From contig CM043953.1 of the NCBI GenBank assembly GCA_014529385.2, positions 116,629,049-116,693,048 of the forward strand: a stretch of 64,000 bases of DNA, read 5' to 3'. The stretch comes from Adiantum capillus-veneris (taxonomy: Eukaryota > Streptophyta > Polypodiopsida > Polypodiales > Pteridaceae). Position 1 is the stretch's first letter. Each line of letters starts with the position of its first letter. The notes below the pieces were generated by a model, which saw nothing but the letters and a program-made list of their open reading frames with translations, ran no database searches and was not told the origin of the DNA. Below are positions 54,019 through 64,000 of this stretch, piece after piece. Made by a program: the position numbers and the translations under genes.

Positions 54019-55169
54019 TGATGGTACAACCAAAGTGTGTCAATCGTGTATGACTAATGCGGTTTATAGGCCAAGGAAGGCTCCATGAGGGGCTAATTTG
54101 GGGAGCAAGTGAAGGAGATGCGAGGTGCACTCTTTGGGTCCAAGAATGAAGAGCTTGAAGTGTTGAAGGAGCAGGTCCAAACGGCTCATCAAACTGAGCT
54201 ACAGAGCCCAAGTTATTGAAGGTTGGAGGTTCAATGTGTTGCAGATTCTTGCCGAACGGGGTAGCTGGGGACAGGTGGTCCGAGTGGAAATCAAAGTACA
54301 CGTGTGTAGTGCTTGATTTATGGGGCCTACCTGTCTTTTCAGGTTGCAGTTAGGAGTTACGGATTGCATTTTATTGCCAGCTGAATTTTTGATGGGGGCT
54401 AGGTTGGTGCCCACCTAACCACATGGGGAATTGTGCAATCTGGCATCTTTTGAGTTGCGGCAAGGTTCTACAACAGGGTATGCATCTATGGAGCTAGGAA
54501 GGATTGACTGCATGTCAAACGGAGCCCGGAGCAAAATTTTACAATGGTCAGAAGATTGGGTGCCTTTGTCCGAAGTTAATTGCGAATGATTTGATCGGTA
54601 TTTACGGCCTCAGGTCAAGGGCTCGGAGAATTGTGAAGGGCGGCAAGGAAGGGTGGATCCGGAGTCAAACCAGTGAGTTCATGGCCAGGCTTTACGGCTT
54701 GGCAGTCCAACATTGGAGCAGGTAATGGGAGCCTGGAGGAGGAGGGCCAAAAAAAACTAAGCAGGGAGCCTTTTTTAATAAAAAATTACAAAGGCCTTGG
54801 AAGGCCAATGGAGCTGGGCGCGCCACGTGTCTGGCAACTTAATCCCACATGTGAAAGACGGAGGCAGGGTGCTATGGTATTTAGCCTGGCCCATGAGGCT
54901 ATTATAGCGCATACGAGGGGAGCTGGGAGCTCCTTGGTGCCCGGCGATGGTGGCTCATGACAGGCATTGCGAATGCGGGCCTGACGGTGCGAGGCGGTTT
55001 TGATGGAGATAACGGCATGCGCTGGAGTTGCTCGCTGGCAGCGGTGGTCTATGCAGAAGGTGATGTGGCACCCACTATGGGTTAGTTCCCGTGGCCCCCA
55101 TTTTTGAAGTAAGATGGCCCCCCCTCCCCCAATAGCGACATCGCTATTGCTCATGGAGGAGAGGGGTCC

Positions 55170-55249
<80 letters not shown>

Positions 55250-56078
55250 TAAGACCAGTCAAGGGGAGGGTCTCACTGCCAATGGACAACTAGCAAGAGA
55301 GGGAAATAAAGCGGGTCCAAGGCGGCCCAAAGCTCCAAGACAAGCAAGCAGGGGAGCATGTAATAGAGGGGTCAAATGAGAGAGAGAGGGAGCTTATCCG
55401 AGAGGTGTCTACAAAGCCAAAAGGGCAAGTGCAAGGGCAGACAAAGAGCAAAGAGGTGTGCACCATGCAATTGCCAAAAAAATGGAAAGTGCCAAGTGGT
55501 GGCAATGCAAAAAAACTTCTAAAGGGAGCTTCAGTTAATTGTACGAGCTTGGTAGCTCCTTGTTTTTTTTCTTTTTTAGCCTTAGCCAAGCCTTATAAAA
55601 GGACATAGAAGTGATTTTTTGAGGGATTTCTTGCCAGGGAGAGTTATTGGAGGTTTTCAAGCATGTGTATTGCAAACTTGCCATTGGAGTTGCATACTTG
55701 ACTGTACTATCTCCCTATGCAATACTATCAAACCTTTGCCCTTATTTCTTGTGTTGCTTCTCCCCATCCCCCTCCTTTTCTCTTGCTCTTTGTGTACTTG
55801 GCAATGCTTGCAGAGGGTTTGAAGGGTGTTACCAAGAGGGCGCAATCGGGGTGTCTTGTGAGTCCAAAAGAGTGAGTTCAGCAGTGTGGGTGCGTTTGTG
55901 CTGTAAGGTGTTTTTTGCAAGGTGTGAGACAATTGTTCTGCATACTAAAGTGGAGTTGTTAGTGCAAATTAGCCAATTTGAAGGTGTTATTAGAGAGGTT
56001 AGGGGTGTTGTGGAATCCCTGGGCTATAGATAGGCAAATATTTTGTGCGCTAGGTGTGTTCCCTATTCCCACTCTCCA
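54019..56078 (+). repeat. Putative E3 3' LTR
   Basis: It starts TGATGGTACA after a tract like that of N (AACTAGGGGGTGGGCAA) and is taken to end near CTCTCCA at 56078, where copia fragment C begins. About 2.06 kb, with a long GA microsatellite (55171-55248). There is no 5' partner, so the end is inferred. The only open frames are short and unconvincing. Confidence 0.5.
55171..55248. repeat. (GA)n microsatellite
   Basis: GA dinucleotide run of about 78 bp inside the putative E3 LTR. Confidence 0.97.
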
Positions 56079-56079
56079 A

Positions 56080-57172
56080 CGTCTGTGTACTTGATCAACC
56101 CATCACCCTCAGTCTCATTGGATGGGGGAGTTCCAGAAGAAGCATGGACAGGTAAACCGGTATTATGCATTCCTCAAAGTGTTTGGGAGTGATGCTTTTA
56201 TGCACATAGATAGAAACCTAAGGTCAAAGCTAAATGCAAAGTCTAGAAAGTGTTTCTTCATTGGCTATGGAGAAGTTGACTTTGGGTATCGCCTATGGAA
56301 TCCTGCAGATGGTAAAATCTCTAGAAGTAGGGATGTAATTTTCAACGAATAAAATATGTACAAAGATTACTTGGAAAGAAAACAAACAAAAGATAGAGGT
56401 GATGAGTACATGGATCTTGAGGACGGTAAAGACTCAAGGAGTGAAAACGGTGACAACATGCAAAAATGTCAACCGAATGAAGAGCCTCAACAACCTATGT
56501 CCCGAAGATTTATGAGAGCAAGTAGACCTCTAGAAAGGTTCGTTCCTTCCTTCAACCATCTCTTGGTCTCAGATTTTGTAGAGTCGGACTTTATACGAAG
56601 AAGCTATGCAACAAAAATCCAAAGAAGAATGAATGAAGAGCATACAAGTGGAGATGGACTCATTACATCGCAACCAGGGAGCTGGTTGAGTTGCCTAAAG
56701 GTAAGAGGACACTGCAAAAAAAATGGGTGTACAAGCTAAAGAAAGAAGAAGGTGGGAAGAAAAGTACGAGTCTGGGCTTGTGGTAAAAGTGTTTTCTCAA
56801 AAGAAACATATTGATTTCAAAGAAATAGTTTTTCTTGTTGTAAAAAAGGAACTGAATTAAGCTTCTCTTAAGCCTTGTGGCTGCTCATAACTTAAATATT
56901 GAGCAAATAGTTGTAATTACGGCATTCCCTCATGGTGACTTAGAGGAGAAAATTTACATGCTTCAACCAAAGGGGTATGAAGTAAAGGGTAAGGAGAAAA
57001 TGGTCTTCAAATTAAAGAAGATCTTGTATGTTCGAAAGAAAGCATCAAGATAGTGGCACTTGAAGTTCAATCAATCGATGTTCGATCACGAATTTAGAAG
57101 ATGCAACTCACATCACTGCGTCTACACGAAGGGTTTGGGAGATGGAAAGTTCATCATCCTAATGTTCAATTT
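56080..57172 (+). pseudogene. Copia fragment C, same family as B
   Basis: It starts in the integrase end (SVYLINP, then SLDGGVPEEAWTGK) and runs through KVFGSDAFMHIDRNLRSKLN, GYGEVDFGYRLWNP, NEEPQQPMSRRFMRASRP and the RT block with [19 protein letters not shown], close to B throughout. It breaks off in RT just before the YVDD position (FIILMFNF), where repeat R begins. Stops at 56350, 56737 and elsewhere make it dead. It shows the linker region that A interrupts in B, and so confirms the A insertion point. Confidence 0.9.
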
Positions 57173-57415
57173 TGTGTAGGGTAGAATTAAAATTGATTTA
57201 AAGATGTTGTTAATGGTATGTAGTAGCTAAGGACCGTGAGGTGGTTGCATAGGTCTATCTATGTACATGGAAATTCATACATTTTAGTAAAATGGAAGAT
57301 GTATTTAACTCGCTCTCTATATTTCTTTGTTTGTTTGTTTATTTATATTTTAGATTTCTCTTTGGCAAAATTTATAGCAAGGAAATTAATCTCAATCAAG
57401 AAGCACCAAGGTTTT
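57172..57415 (-). repeat. Dispersed repeat R, copy 2
   Basis: Its reverse complement matches 13516-13773 end to end with moderate divergence. Here the other end of R abuts a retroelement break (copia C RT). The CT/CA microsatellite follows within 15 bases. Confidence 0.85.
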
Positions 57416-57427
57416 TCTCAGTTAATT

Positions 57428-57516
<89 letters not shown>

Positions 57517-60500
57517 ACAACACAAAGTCAAACCATCTATATGAGGAAACACAAAAATGTGTTAATGTCAAGGAAAGAAAAGGGCTATCAATTATTGCAA
57601 GCATAAAGTATAAATTAATACCTCATCAAATGTTGGTGGCACTGAAGAATAGATCTGCCATATCAAGCTCTCCACAATCATGATGTTGAGTTGCATGTTT
57701 TAGTGTTCATGACCAAGGTAGCTTTGTAAAGGCAAAATCATTGTTATATAATTTGTAAACTTTTTTAACTAATCTATGTTATTTTCTTACCTAATTATTT
57801 GAGATGCTGACACGAAAATGAACTAGGTTCTAAATTTTCCACATGATGATAAGTGAGCGACTACCCCATAAGACAAATGGTTGGTGTGTCAGCTTTTGAG
57901 ACGTATTTGACTATTGTACATGATTTTGACAAAAGTAGCTTGATTTCGTGTGTACTTCTCTCATGGTTGTGGGAGTAGTGAAGAGCTTTTAAAATCATAA
58001 AGTAGCACAGATGGAAGTGATAAAGCTTGCTTAGGTAGTGTATAGAAACTTTAGGAAAGGTAAGGGCCCAAGAGAATTTCATGGGTTTACACAATTACTT
58101 GAAAGCTTCCTCTCATCATGCCCTTTAAGGACTTTTGGGTTTTCAAAATCTAGATTAGAGCTAGCCAGTAGGATTGCTAAAGGCTTTGAATGGCACACTT
58201 AGCACTCATATATGTTGAGGAAAATTTTGATAAAGGCATAATACAAAGCTTCCACTTAGTTTATAAAAATCACAAATAGTCTCCTTTCCAATGCAATGAT
58301 TGGGGTCTCCATTCACAAAGAGCATTGTTACTACTCAAAGACTTGTTAAGAGTGAAGTTGAAATCTTATTACAAGAGAAACTTTGAGGTGGCATTGAAAA
58401 GCTAGAGAATGTCTCTGTATGACTAAAGTAAAGGAGCACGTTTGCAATGATGAGGAGTACAAGGGGTCAATATATTGAAAATGCTTTCTTGTTGGATATA
58501 CTTCAACTCTTTCAATAATCTCTTTCTTGCTGGTCTACACACATGTATAAGTTTTCCTAGGTCTTTGGAAGTGAGCTTAAGACCACAGATTCCATAGGTC
58601 CTTCCTTGTCTTCTTTTGACCCAGCTCAAATTAATCAAGTGCAACAACCCCATCTTAAGAGTGGTCCTTTCTCAAAATTATTGTTGCTAGGCTCAAAACA
58701 AAGAACCAAAGAAACTCATGATGTGTCTCCCTAGACTAATAAGGAAAGTGGCTTTTTAGCAATTTGATATTTCTTCAAGTTGTCAATTAGCTCCAGCATT
58801 GTGTGTTGTAAGCATAAAGTGTTAAATTCCACTTTAAAAGGTTGTAAATTTCAAGGGCATGGGCATACACTATTCATGACACCAACCTTATGCACTTTGT
58901 TTTATGATGTATGATAGTTTAAATATCCTACCACTTTGAGTACATATAGGGTTAAATTGAACATGCTTTTGATTCTAAGTACATCACTAGAGCTCTTTTG
59001 CAAGGGCTGAAAAGAATGTCAAGATCTTTCTATTTGCTTGTGTGAGTAGCAAAGCTCTTGTTTATTTAGATTTATGGTTCTTTGAGCACTTTACTGTCTA
59101 GGGAAAGGCCCTTTGGCATTGCCTCGATTGTGAATTCAACAAGATACTATAGATCCCCCAATCTTTTCTAATAACAACGGGTGCATAGCATGTGCATACA
59201 ATAAATTAAGGTCTTGCTTTACAAAGATCGATAAAGCATCCACCAATACAAAGTTGGTGGCAAGTTAGTAGAAGCTCAATTCTCTTATAAAAGCACTGAT
59301 AAAAAAAAGGGAGTCTTATATAATATATGAATAAATAAATAGAAAAATTGATTCAACATATCCTTATTAACCACCTACTATACACTTTTGACTATAAGAT
59401 CACATAAATAAACATCCAATCGATGCAAAGCAACTTTGGTACACAAGAAATGAAAATTTTTATATAAAAAAAAGTTGCCAATTTTATTACAGCTTAGAAG
59501 TCTTGTCAAATAGGTTGACCGATATGTTATCAAGGTTTCACTTTCACAAGAGGACCTTGATATGATATCAATCCAAAAAAATTCCAACAAACATTCTTTT
59601 TAAAACGTACTTTCAATACAGCTCATACGTGCACAAAATTTAGTCACTCTTTTTTTTTTTTTTTTGTTTACAAAGCAAGGACAAACTTTCCACACATTTT
59701 ACCAAAGGACAAACTTTGCACACATTTTTAGAGTTGCTTGCACATGTTTTGCACTCTTGATAAGTAGAGGCTTTGTTAAAGTGCTCCCTTGCTTATATAA
59801 TCTTGCATGATTGCATCCATGCCATTTGTAATTAATTAAAATGTAATGACAAACGCTTCGGATCTTGAGAAGTAGATCTACTTGTGGGCCTTGTGGGCCT
59901 ACACTAAACTACATACAAAAATAAATATTATTAGAAAAATTATGTACCCTTAAGATTTTGATGAGTCTTTATTCTTGCATATCTTCAAAAGTGGCTTTAA
60001 ATGTTTTCAAAAAAATGGCATATGCTTGCACCTTCAACTGAGAATAAAGGCTACCTTATATGCTCCTAAAAAGACTAGACGTCCATCTCAAGAGGACAAC
60101 AAAACATTAGGCATTACCTATCAATCTTTAAAATTCGGATTTTTTGTGTCATATAAGTGAAGGTTTGAGTGATTAAATATGAAAATCAATATTCTCTTCT
60201 CTCCTTGATGTTGGGTTGTAGGCTCCACAGTCACTTTTCTAGTCTTTTTTTTTTTTTTAAAATGTCTGAGCTATGAGTGGGTGAAGTTATTTGCCAACAA
60301 GCTTGTAAGAAGATTTACATAACTAACTGCTAAAGAAGAGATTCAAGAAACTAGATGTTTGTTCGAATGACATTAGCTTGAAAAGACTACAAAGTGCAAT
60401 AGCAAAACATTAATTTTGTATTATTAGGTCTTTTGTAGTATAAATTTTGACAAAATAAAACAGCTTACATGCTTACATAGAGCTATATATGCATGTGTGT

Positions 60501-60540
60501 GTAGCTATATATGCGTGTGTGTGCGCACGCGTGTGTGTGT
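57416..60540. other. Anonymous AT-rich DNA, no gene seen
   Basis: After the microsatellite at 57428-57514 there is no ORF with family motifs. A short minus-strand ORF (58423-58653) has no recognised similarity. A GT-rich tract (about 60490-60540) adjoins the CACTA end. Confidence 0.65.
57428..57514. repeat. Compound (CT)n(CA)n microsatellite
   Basis: A CT run to about 57473 passes directly into a CA run to 57514. Confidence 0.97.
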
Positions 60541-60661
60541 CACTACAAGAGGTTGTGTGCTCTTGTGACGCTGTTAGCGACGGAAATACACTGGATTTTT
60601 ATAACTCCCGACGTCGCTAAAACCGTCGCTACGAGAGCGTCGCTATATGCGTCGCTATAAT
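60541..60661. repeat. CACTA terminal and subterminal repeats
   Basis: Terminal CACTACAAGA is followed by AGCGACGG (60574) and then by five direct or inverted copies of CGTCGCTA within 60609-60655 (ACGTCGCTAAAA, CCGTCGCTACG, GCGTCGCTATA twice). Such repeats bind the element's own regulatory protein in the known En/Spm system; binding here is inferred. Confidence 0.92.
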
Positions 60662-60990
60662 GTCCTGCCACCCATCAACCATATTGTACTTGATTCACTT
60701 TTTAAAAAAAGTGCAAGGGTAGATAATAGACCCAAAATAGTCACCCACAAGACGCATTGTTTGCAAAATTGACAATTGTACACATCATAGGCAAAATGAA
60801 TTGATTGGCAAATGTAATAATGACAATTGTACAACATCATAGGCATAAAGAATTGATTGGCAAAAGGAACTCCGGTGACAAATGTAATAATATACATGGT
60901 TCAAAAAGACGTATAAAATCCGTCTCATGATACATAAGCTATGAGAAACCCTAAACTAATGCTATCTAGCTACGGCTAAACTGACGTCGT
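60662..60990. other. CACTA 3' untranslated region with 51-bp tandem duplication
   Basis: Non-coding. GACAATTGTAC begins units at 60771 and 60822 that share CATCATAGGC and GAATTGATTGGCAAA. Confidence 0.85.
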
Positions 60991-61960
60991 CTAGTCAGAC
61001 GTCTCATCGCGTCCAAGTGGCGTATCTGTCGGATTCTGCAAAAAAAAAGACAATAAGACAGCTTTCAGTAAGTATAAACATATAACGACATTTATAAAAC
61101 AATACAAAAAATAAAAAAGAGTAAACCCTAATACTAACCATGCCGCCGCGAGAACTGAGAATGTCCATCAGGGCGTTTAAGCCCTTCCTGCCTACGTACT
61201 CGCGCTCGTACGGTGTGGGATCACGTCCTGTCATCGACCACTGTCAAAACATACAAAGATTTCATTATGTTAGAATTAAAAAACTCATAAACCCTAAACT
61301 ATCGAACATAAAGAGCAATGTGAAAACACTTACAAAATCGGCCTCAAATGATGCCCATCCACCGCTCCCCAAGTGGTGCGAGCTCCCTGCCTCTACTCGC
61401 GCTCTGGCTGCATCCTTTTGTTGCTTCCACTTGTCGGGATTCTCGCGCGCTGCTTTCTTCGCATTCTTCCAATCTTCTTTGGCCAGCCAATCTAGCGTGT
61501 TCCACCCATTCTTGATTGCTTTTTGCACTTCGGAACGCTTGTGTTTGCAGTATTCGCGCATTCGAATCTTCATCAGGTCTTCATTGAAGCGCTGATCCCG
61601 TGTTGGAACGGGAAACTCATCATGAAGTATGCTGATGACTCTGTTTTTTAAATCACTTGGTACTTCACTCCATTTGTTTAGTATGTAGTGTCTAAACAGC
61701 TGAGAGCAAAGACCACGCATGCGCGAGATCACCTTCTTGCCGTCATCATCCATGATGATGCCGCCACTGAAGTCGATGGAGTAAGACAAGCCCTCTGGCC
61801 GGTGACGCGTGAACCTGGGTGTCCCGGCAGGGGTCTCTAGCGGCGTGTCGATGGGGGTACGGATGTCAGGTGTCTCCACCGGCTGGATAGTGCATCGATG
61901 GTCGTCTTCCCCGTCTCCACACGATTCGTGCCCTTTGTCGCTCTTGCTTTGCATCCTCAT
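60991..61960 (-). CDS. Transposase_24-like (Ptta/En/Spm) protein of the CACTA element
   Basis: Three exons can be read on the minus strand: up to 61960-61334, 61240-61139 and 61035-60991, ending TAG. The splice sites fit the GT-AG rule (TTTT^GTAAGT with GACAG^TGG; CATG^GTTAGT with TTGCAG^AAT), and the frame stays open through both joins (SFEADF-WSMTGRD; SSRGGM-NPTDTPLG). The protein has a Pro/Thr-rich start, then RMRGLCSQLFRHYILNKWSEVPSDLKNRV and a basic helical stretch to ARARVEAGSSHHLGSGGWASFEADF, the layout of the plant Ptta/En/Spm family (Transposase_24). It probably binds the subterminal repeats or assists TNP2. The start is uncertain: its frame overlaps the last 95 bases of TNP2, so it may be a fused C-terminal part of that gene. 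Confidence 0.65.
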
Positions 61961-64000
61961 ATTGTGAAATCCACTTTTGCATCACTAGATTGTGAAGAAT
62001 GCAAAATCGGTTGATTTTAGCCTCTAGATCTTCCGTCATCTTCTTCTCAACACCGAGATTGCACATGACAATCCCAGATATGCGCTCATCATCTATGGTT
62101 CGCCATAGCGTGTCCCGGGCTTTATCAAATCCGTCTAGCCACTCTCCAATGTACACTAGGGACTCTGATACCAACCAACCTTCTGCCATGCTACCCTCCG
62201 GACGTGCCTTTTGACGCACATATCCCTTAAGCGTTTTCATGAAACGTTCTAAGAAGAACATCCATCTGGAATGAACTGTGCCAGCTATTTCCACCTCATC
62301 AACTATGTGAACAAGAAGATGCACTTGAATGGTTAGCATTGTAGTAGGAAAATGTTTCTCAAACATGCACACAAGCTCCGCAGCATTTAGTTTGGCGAAT
62401 GGTATGGAGTCTACGTTGATCTCCTTTTGTGAGATCCATTGCACCAGCTTTGCAAGTTTGTAGATTGTGTTACGAATGTCGAGAGACAAACATCCCTCAA
62501 TGGCAACCGGTAAAATAAACTATAAAGTATGTGCAGCAATGATATTAAAGTCCACATTTTATGCAATGATATTAAAGTACACTATGAACGTACCTGACAC
62601 ATTTTATGCCAATCGTGTGACTTCAAACCGGTAAGCTTTCCTTCTTTAGTAAAACACGTTCGGAGCGAGTGCATTACGCCAGTGGGGGTCCGCAAAGATC
62701 GAATGGTCTCTTTTACTTTGCGTTCTTGGGCTCCTGTGAAAATCCATGGTGCTTTAGGGAGTTTTATCGATCCATCAGACGCTGTTTGCGGCCAATATTG
62801 CTCCATACGATCCACATTTCTAAGGTCAACTCTGGCTCCCAAAGTATCTTTCTTGCCGGTCAGATGGTCCCATAGTAGATTACCCACATTCTTGAATATG
62901 TGCATTGGATCGAGCAAGTGATTGATCATAAGTCGGGGCCAGTATGGTAACTCGTACCATAGAGATAGTCTCTTCATCCCTGGAGGCAATCCGTCATCGC
63001 ACATCTCCTTCTGCTCTAACCATGCTTGTGCAGACATCCTTGGTGGCTCTCTTCCCAAAAATCCATCGCGTAACACATGATTCTCTGGAAGATACGCTTG
63101 ATGACCTTCGTAGATTTGCTTCTTCAGTGAGGGTGCCCTACGTGCATTCAGTCTAGGTCCACATGTGACACATGCTCTGTATCCGCTTGTTTGAAGCCCT
63201 GCATGTATACACATGATAATAGATCAACTATGGGAAAAAACAAGGTTTACAGTGTCTGAGTGAGGAGTGTCAATAGATCACCTGAGCATTCTGTTAGCCC
63301 TGGATAGTCATGCATGGTCCACATTAGAATGCCTCTGATCAAAGCATTTCGTCGTCCTGTGTGTCGGCTCATATCCACCACCTCTATGCCAATCCACAAT
63401 TGTTGTAGCTCTTCCAATAGTGGACGAAGATACACATCTATATTCCCCACTTTATATCGCCCTGGCACAATCAAGCTTAGCCATAGGTGCCCCTTCTTCG
63501 TAGTCAACCACGGGGGAATGTTGTAGTTGACGATGACAACGGGCCATACAGTGTAAGATGTTGATCTTTGACCAAATGGATTTATGCCATCCATAGCCAG
63601 GCCTAAGCTCAAATTTCGAGCTTCCCTGGCAAAATCCGACCATGTTCCATCTATATGTTTCCAGGCTATGCAATCTGCAGGAATTCGTAGCACACCATCC
63701 GAAGATTTATTCTCCTCATGCCATGATGCTAGGGCGGCCATGGACTTACATTCGAAGAAATGCTTGATGCGAGGAAGCAGAGGAAAATGTCGCAAAACCT
63801 TTTGTGGAATTTTTGTCCCGTGGAGATCTACTCGATATCTTTCGGAATCACATTTCGGACACTTCTCCATGTCTATGTATTCCTCTCTGAAAAGAATGCA
63901 GTCATTAGGACAAGCGTGGATAGAATTGTAATCCATCCCCAAGTTTCGCAAAATCTTTCTTGCTTCATCTCGGGAATCTGGCATCACATTGTCAGCTGGT
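61866..64000 (-). CDS. TNP2-type CACTA transposase, N-terminus beyond the window
   Basis: Exons on the minus strand are 64000 (open)-63282, 63198-62594 and 62519-61866, with GT-AG introns of 83 and 74 bp. The joins keep the frame (LTECSG-LQTSGYRACV; HKMCQ-FILPVAIEGC). Exon 1 has the TNP2 start region NVMPDSRDEARKILRNLGMDY, a zinc-ribbon-like CPNDCILF with EKCPKC, and LAMDGINPFG, whose D is a likely catalytic residue. Exon 2 has a CVTCG pair and LLDPMHIFKNVGNLLWDHL, the family's DxMHxxKN motif. Exon 3 is the DUF4218 domain with VHSRWMFFLERFMKTLKGYV and RPEGSMAEGW. It would cut and join the element ends. No stop or frameshift was seen across about 680 codons, so it may be functional. The C-terminal end (QERQRARI to TGA at 61866) is uncertain because the next gene's frame overlaps it. 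Confidence 0.93.

Larger units (their letters stand above)
49520..56078 (+). mobile_element. E3, decayed Tat-lineage gypsy element, 5'-truncated
   Basis: Starting near the nucleocapsid end, E3 follows the domain order of N: post-knuckle linker, protease, RT, RNase H, second RNase H, integrase, then a polypurine-like tract and a putative 3' LTR (54019-56078). Protein similarity to N is plain in every domain. Numerous stops and frameshifts and the missing 5' end show it is an old copy. It ends next to copia fragment C. Confidence 0.85.
60541..64000 (-). mobile_element. CACTA (En/Spm) DNA transposon, 3' part, continues past the window
   Basis: The terminus CACTACAAGA at 60541 is the canonical CACTA inverted-repeat end. 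It is followed by GTCGCT/GCGACG subterminal repeats, and then on the minus strand by a Transposase_24-like gene and TNP2. The other end, with its inverted repeat, lies beyond 64000. The 3 bases before the terminus are TGT, at the edge of a GT tract; the 3-bp target duplication cannot be confirmed without the other end. Confidence 0.95.

Noticed and set aside
58423-58653. Possible small protein on the minus strand
   Set aside because: The 76-residue ORF is basic but has no recognised motif, no conserved neighbour and ordinary length for chance in 3 kb.

Overview
The window is nuclear DNA of a land plant with a large, repeat-dominated genome. The evidence is Ty3/gypsy and Ty1/copia LTR retrotransposons, including Tat-lineage elements with a second plant-type RNase H, a CACTA (En/Spm) DNA transposon with an intron-bearing TNP2 gene, a tRNA-iMet primer site, and long CA/CT microsatellites. 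The species cannot be named from the sequence. I see no host protein-coding gene, rRNA or tRNA gene that I can support.

Layout. 1-2699: microsatellites and anonymous DNA. 2700-3879 (-): decayed gypsy RNase H/integrase fragment (G0), cut by element E1. 3880-13515 (+): E1, a gypsy element with 5' LTR, leader, gag-like ORFs and RT/RNase H; its 3' part is lost. Its leader carries an array of palindromes and a 1.7-kb inverted-repeat insertion. 13516-19813: anonymous DNA with a dispersed repeat (R), microsatellites and a tandem array of hairpins. 19819-39749 (+): E2, a relative of E1 with 957-bp LTRs and CTCTT target duplications. E2 has gag and protease but no RT or integrase. Its gag is split by N (24430-33200), a young Tat-type gypsy element with a full gag-pro-pol and one nonsense codon in RT. 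39758-48960 (-): copia element B, split by copia element A (41510-46934, +; CTTCA target duplications, iMet primer site). 49520-56078 (+): E3, a decayed relative of N with a long 3' LTR. 56080-57172 (+): a fragment of the B family, then a second copy of R. 57416-60540: anonymous DNA. 60541-64000 (-): one end of a CACTA element with TNP2 and a Transposase_24-like ORF.

The window is thus a stack of insertions whose order can be read: E1 into G0, N into E2, A into B, with E2 landing just beside B. The most unusual signal is in the E1 and E2 leaders. Each has an array of 24-26 bp palindromes around the core TACGCGTA. The flanking DNA and the spacing (about 125 and 285-290 bp) are shared between the two elements, but the palindrome arms are completely different and still self-complementary. 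This looks like covariation under selection for dyad symmetry, and is the best candidate here for an undescribed retroelement function. Stop codons in several elements fit C-to-T transitions, as expected for methylated, silenced copies.
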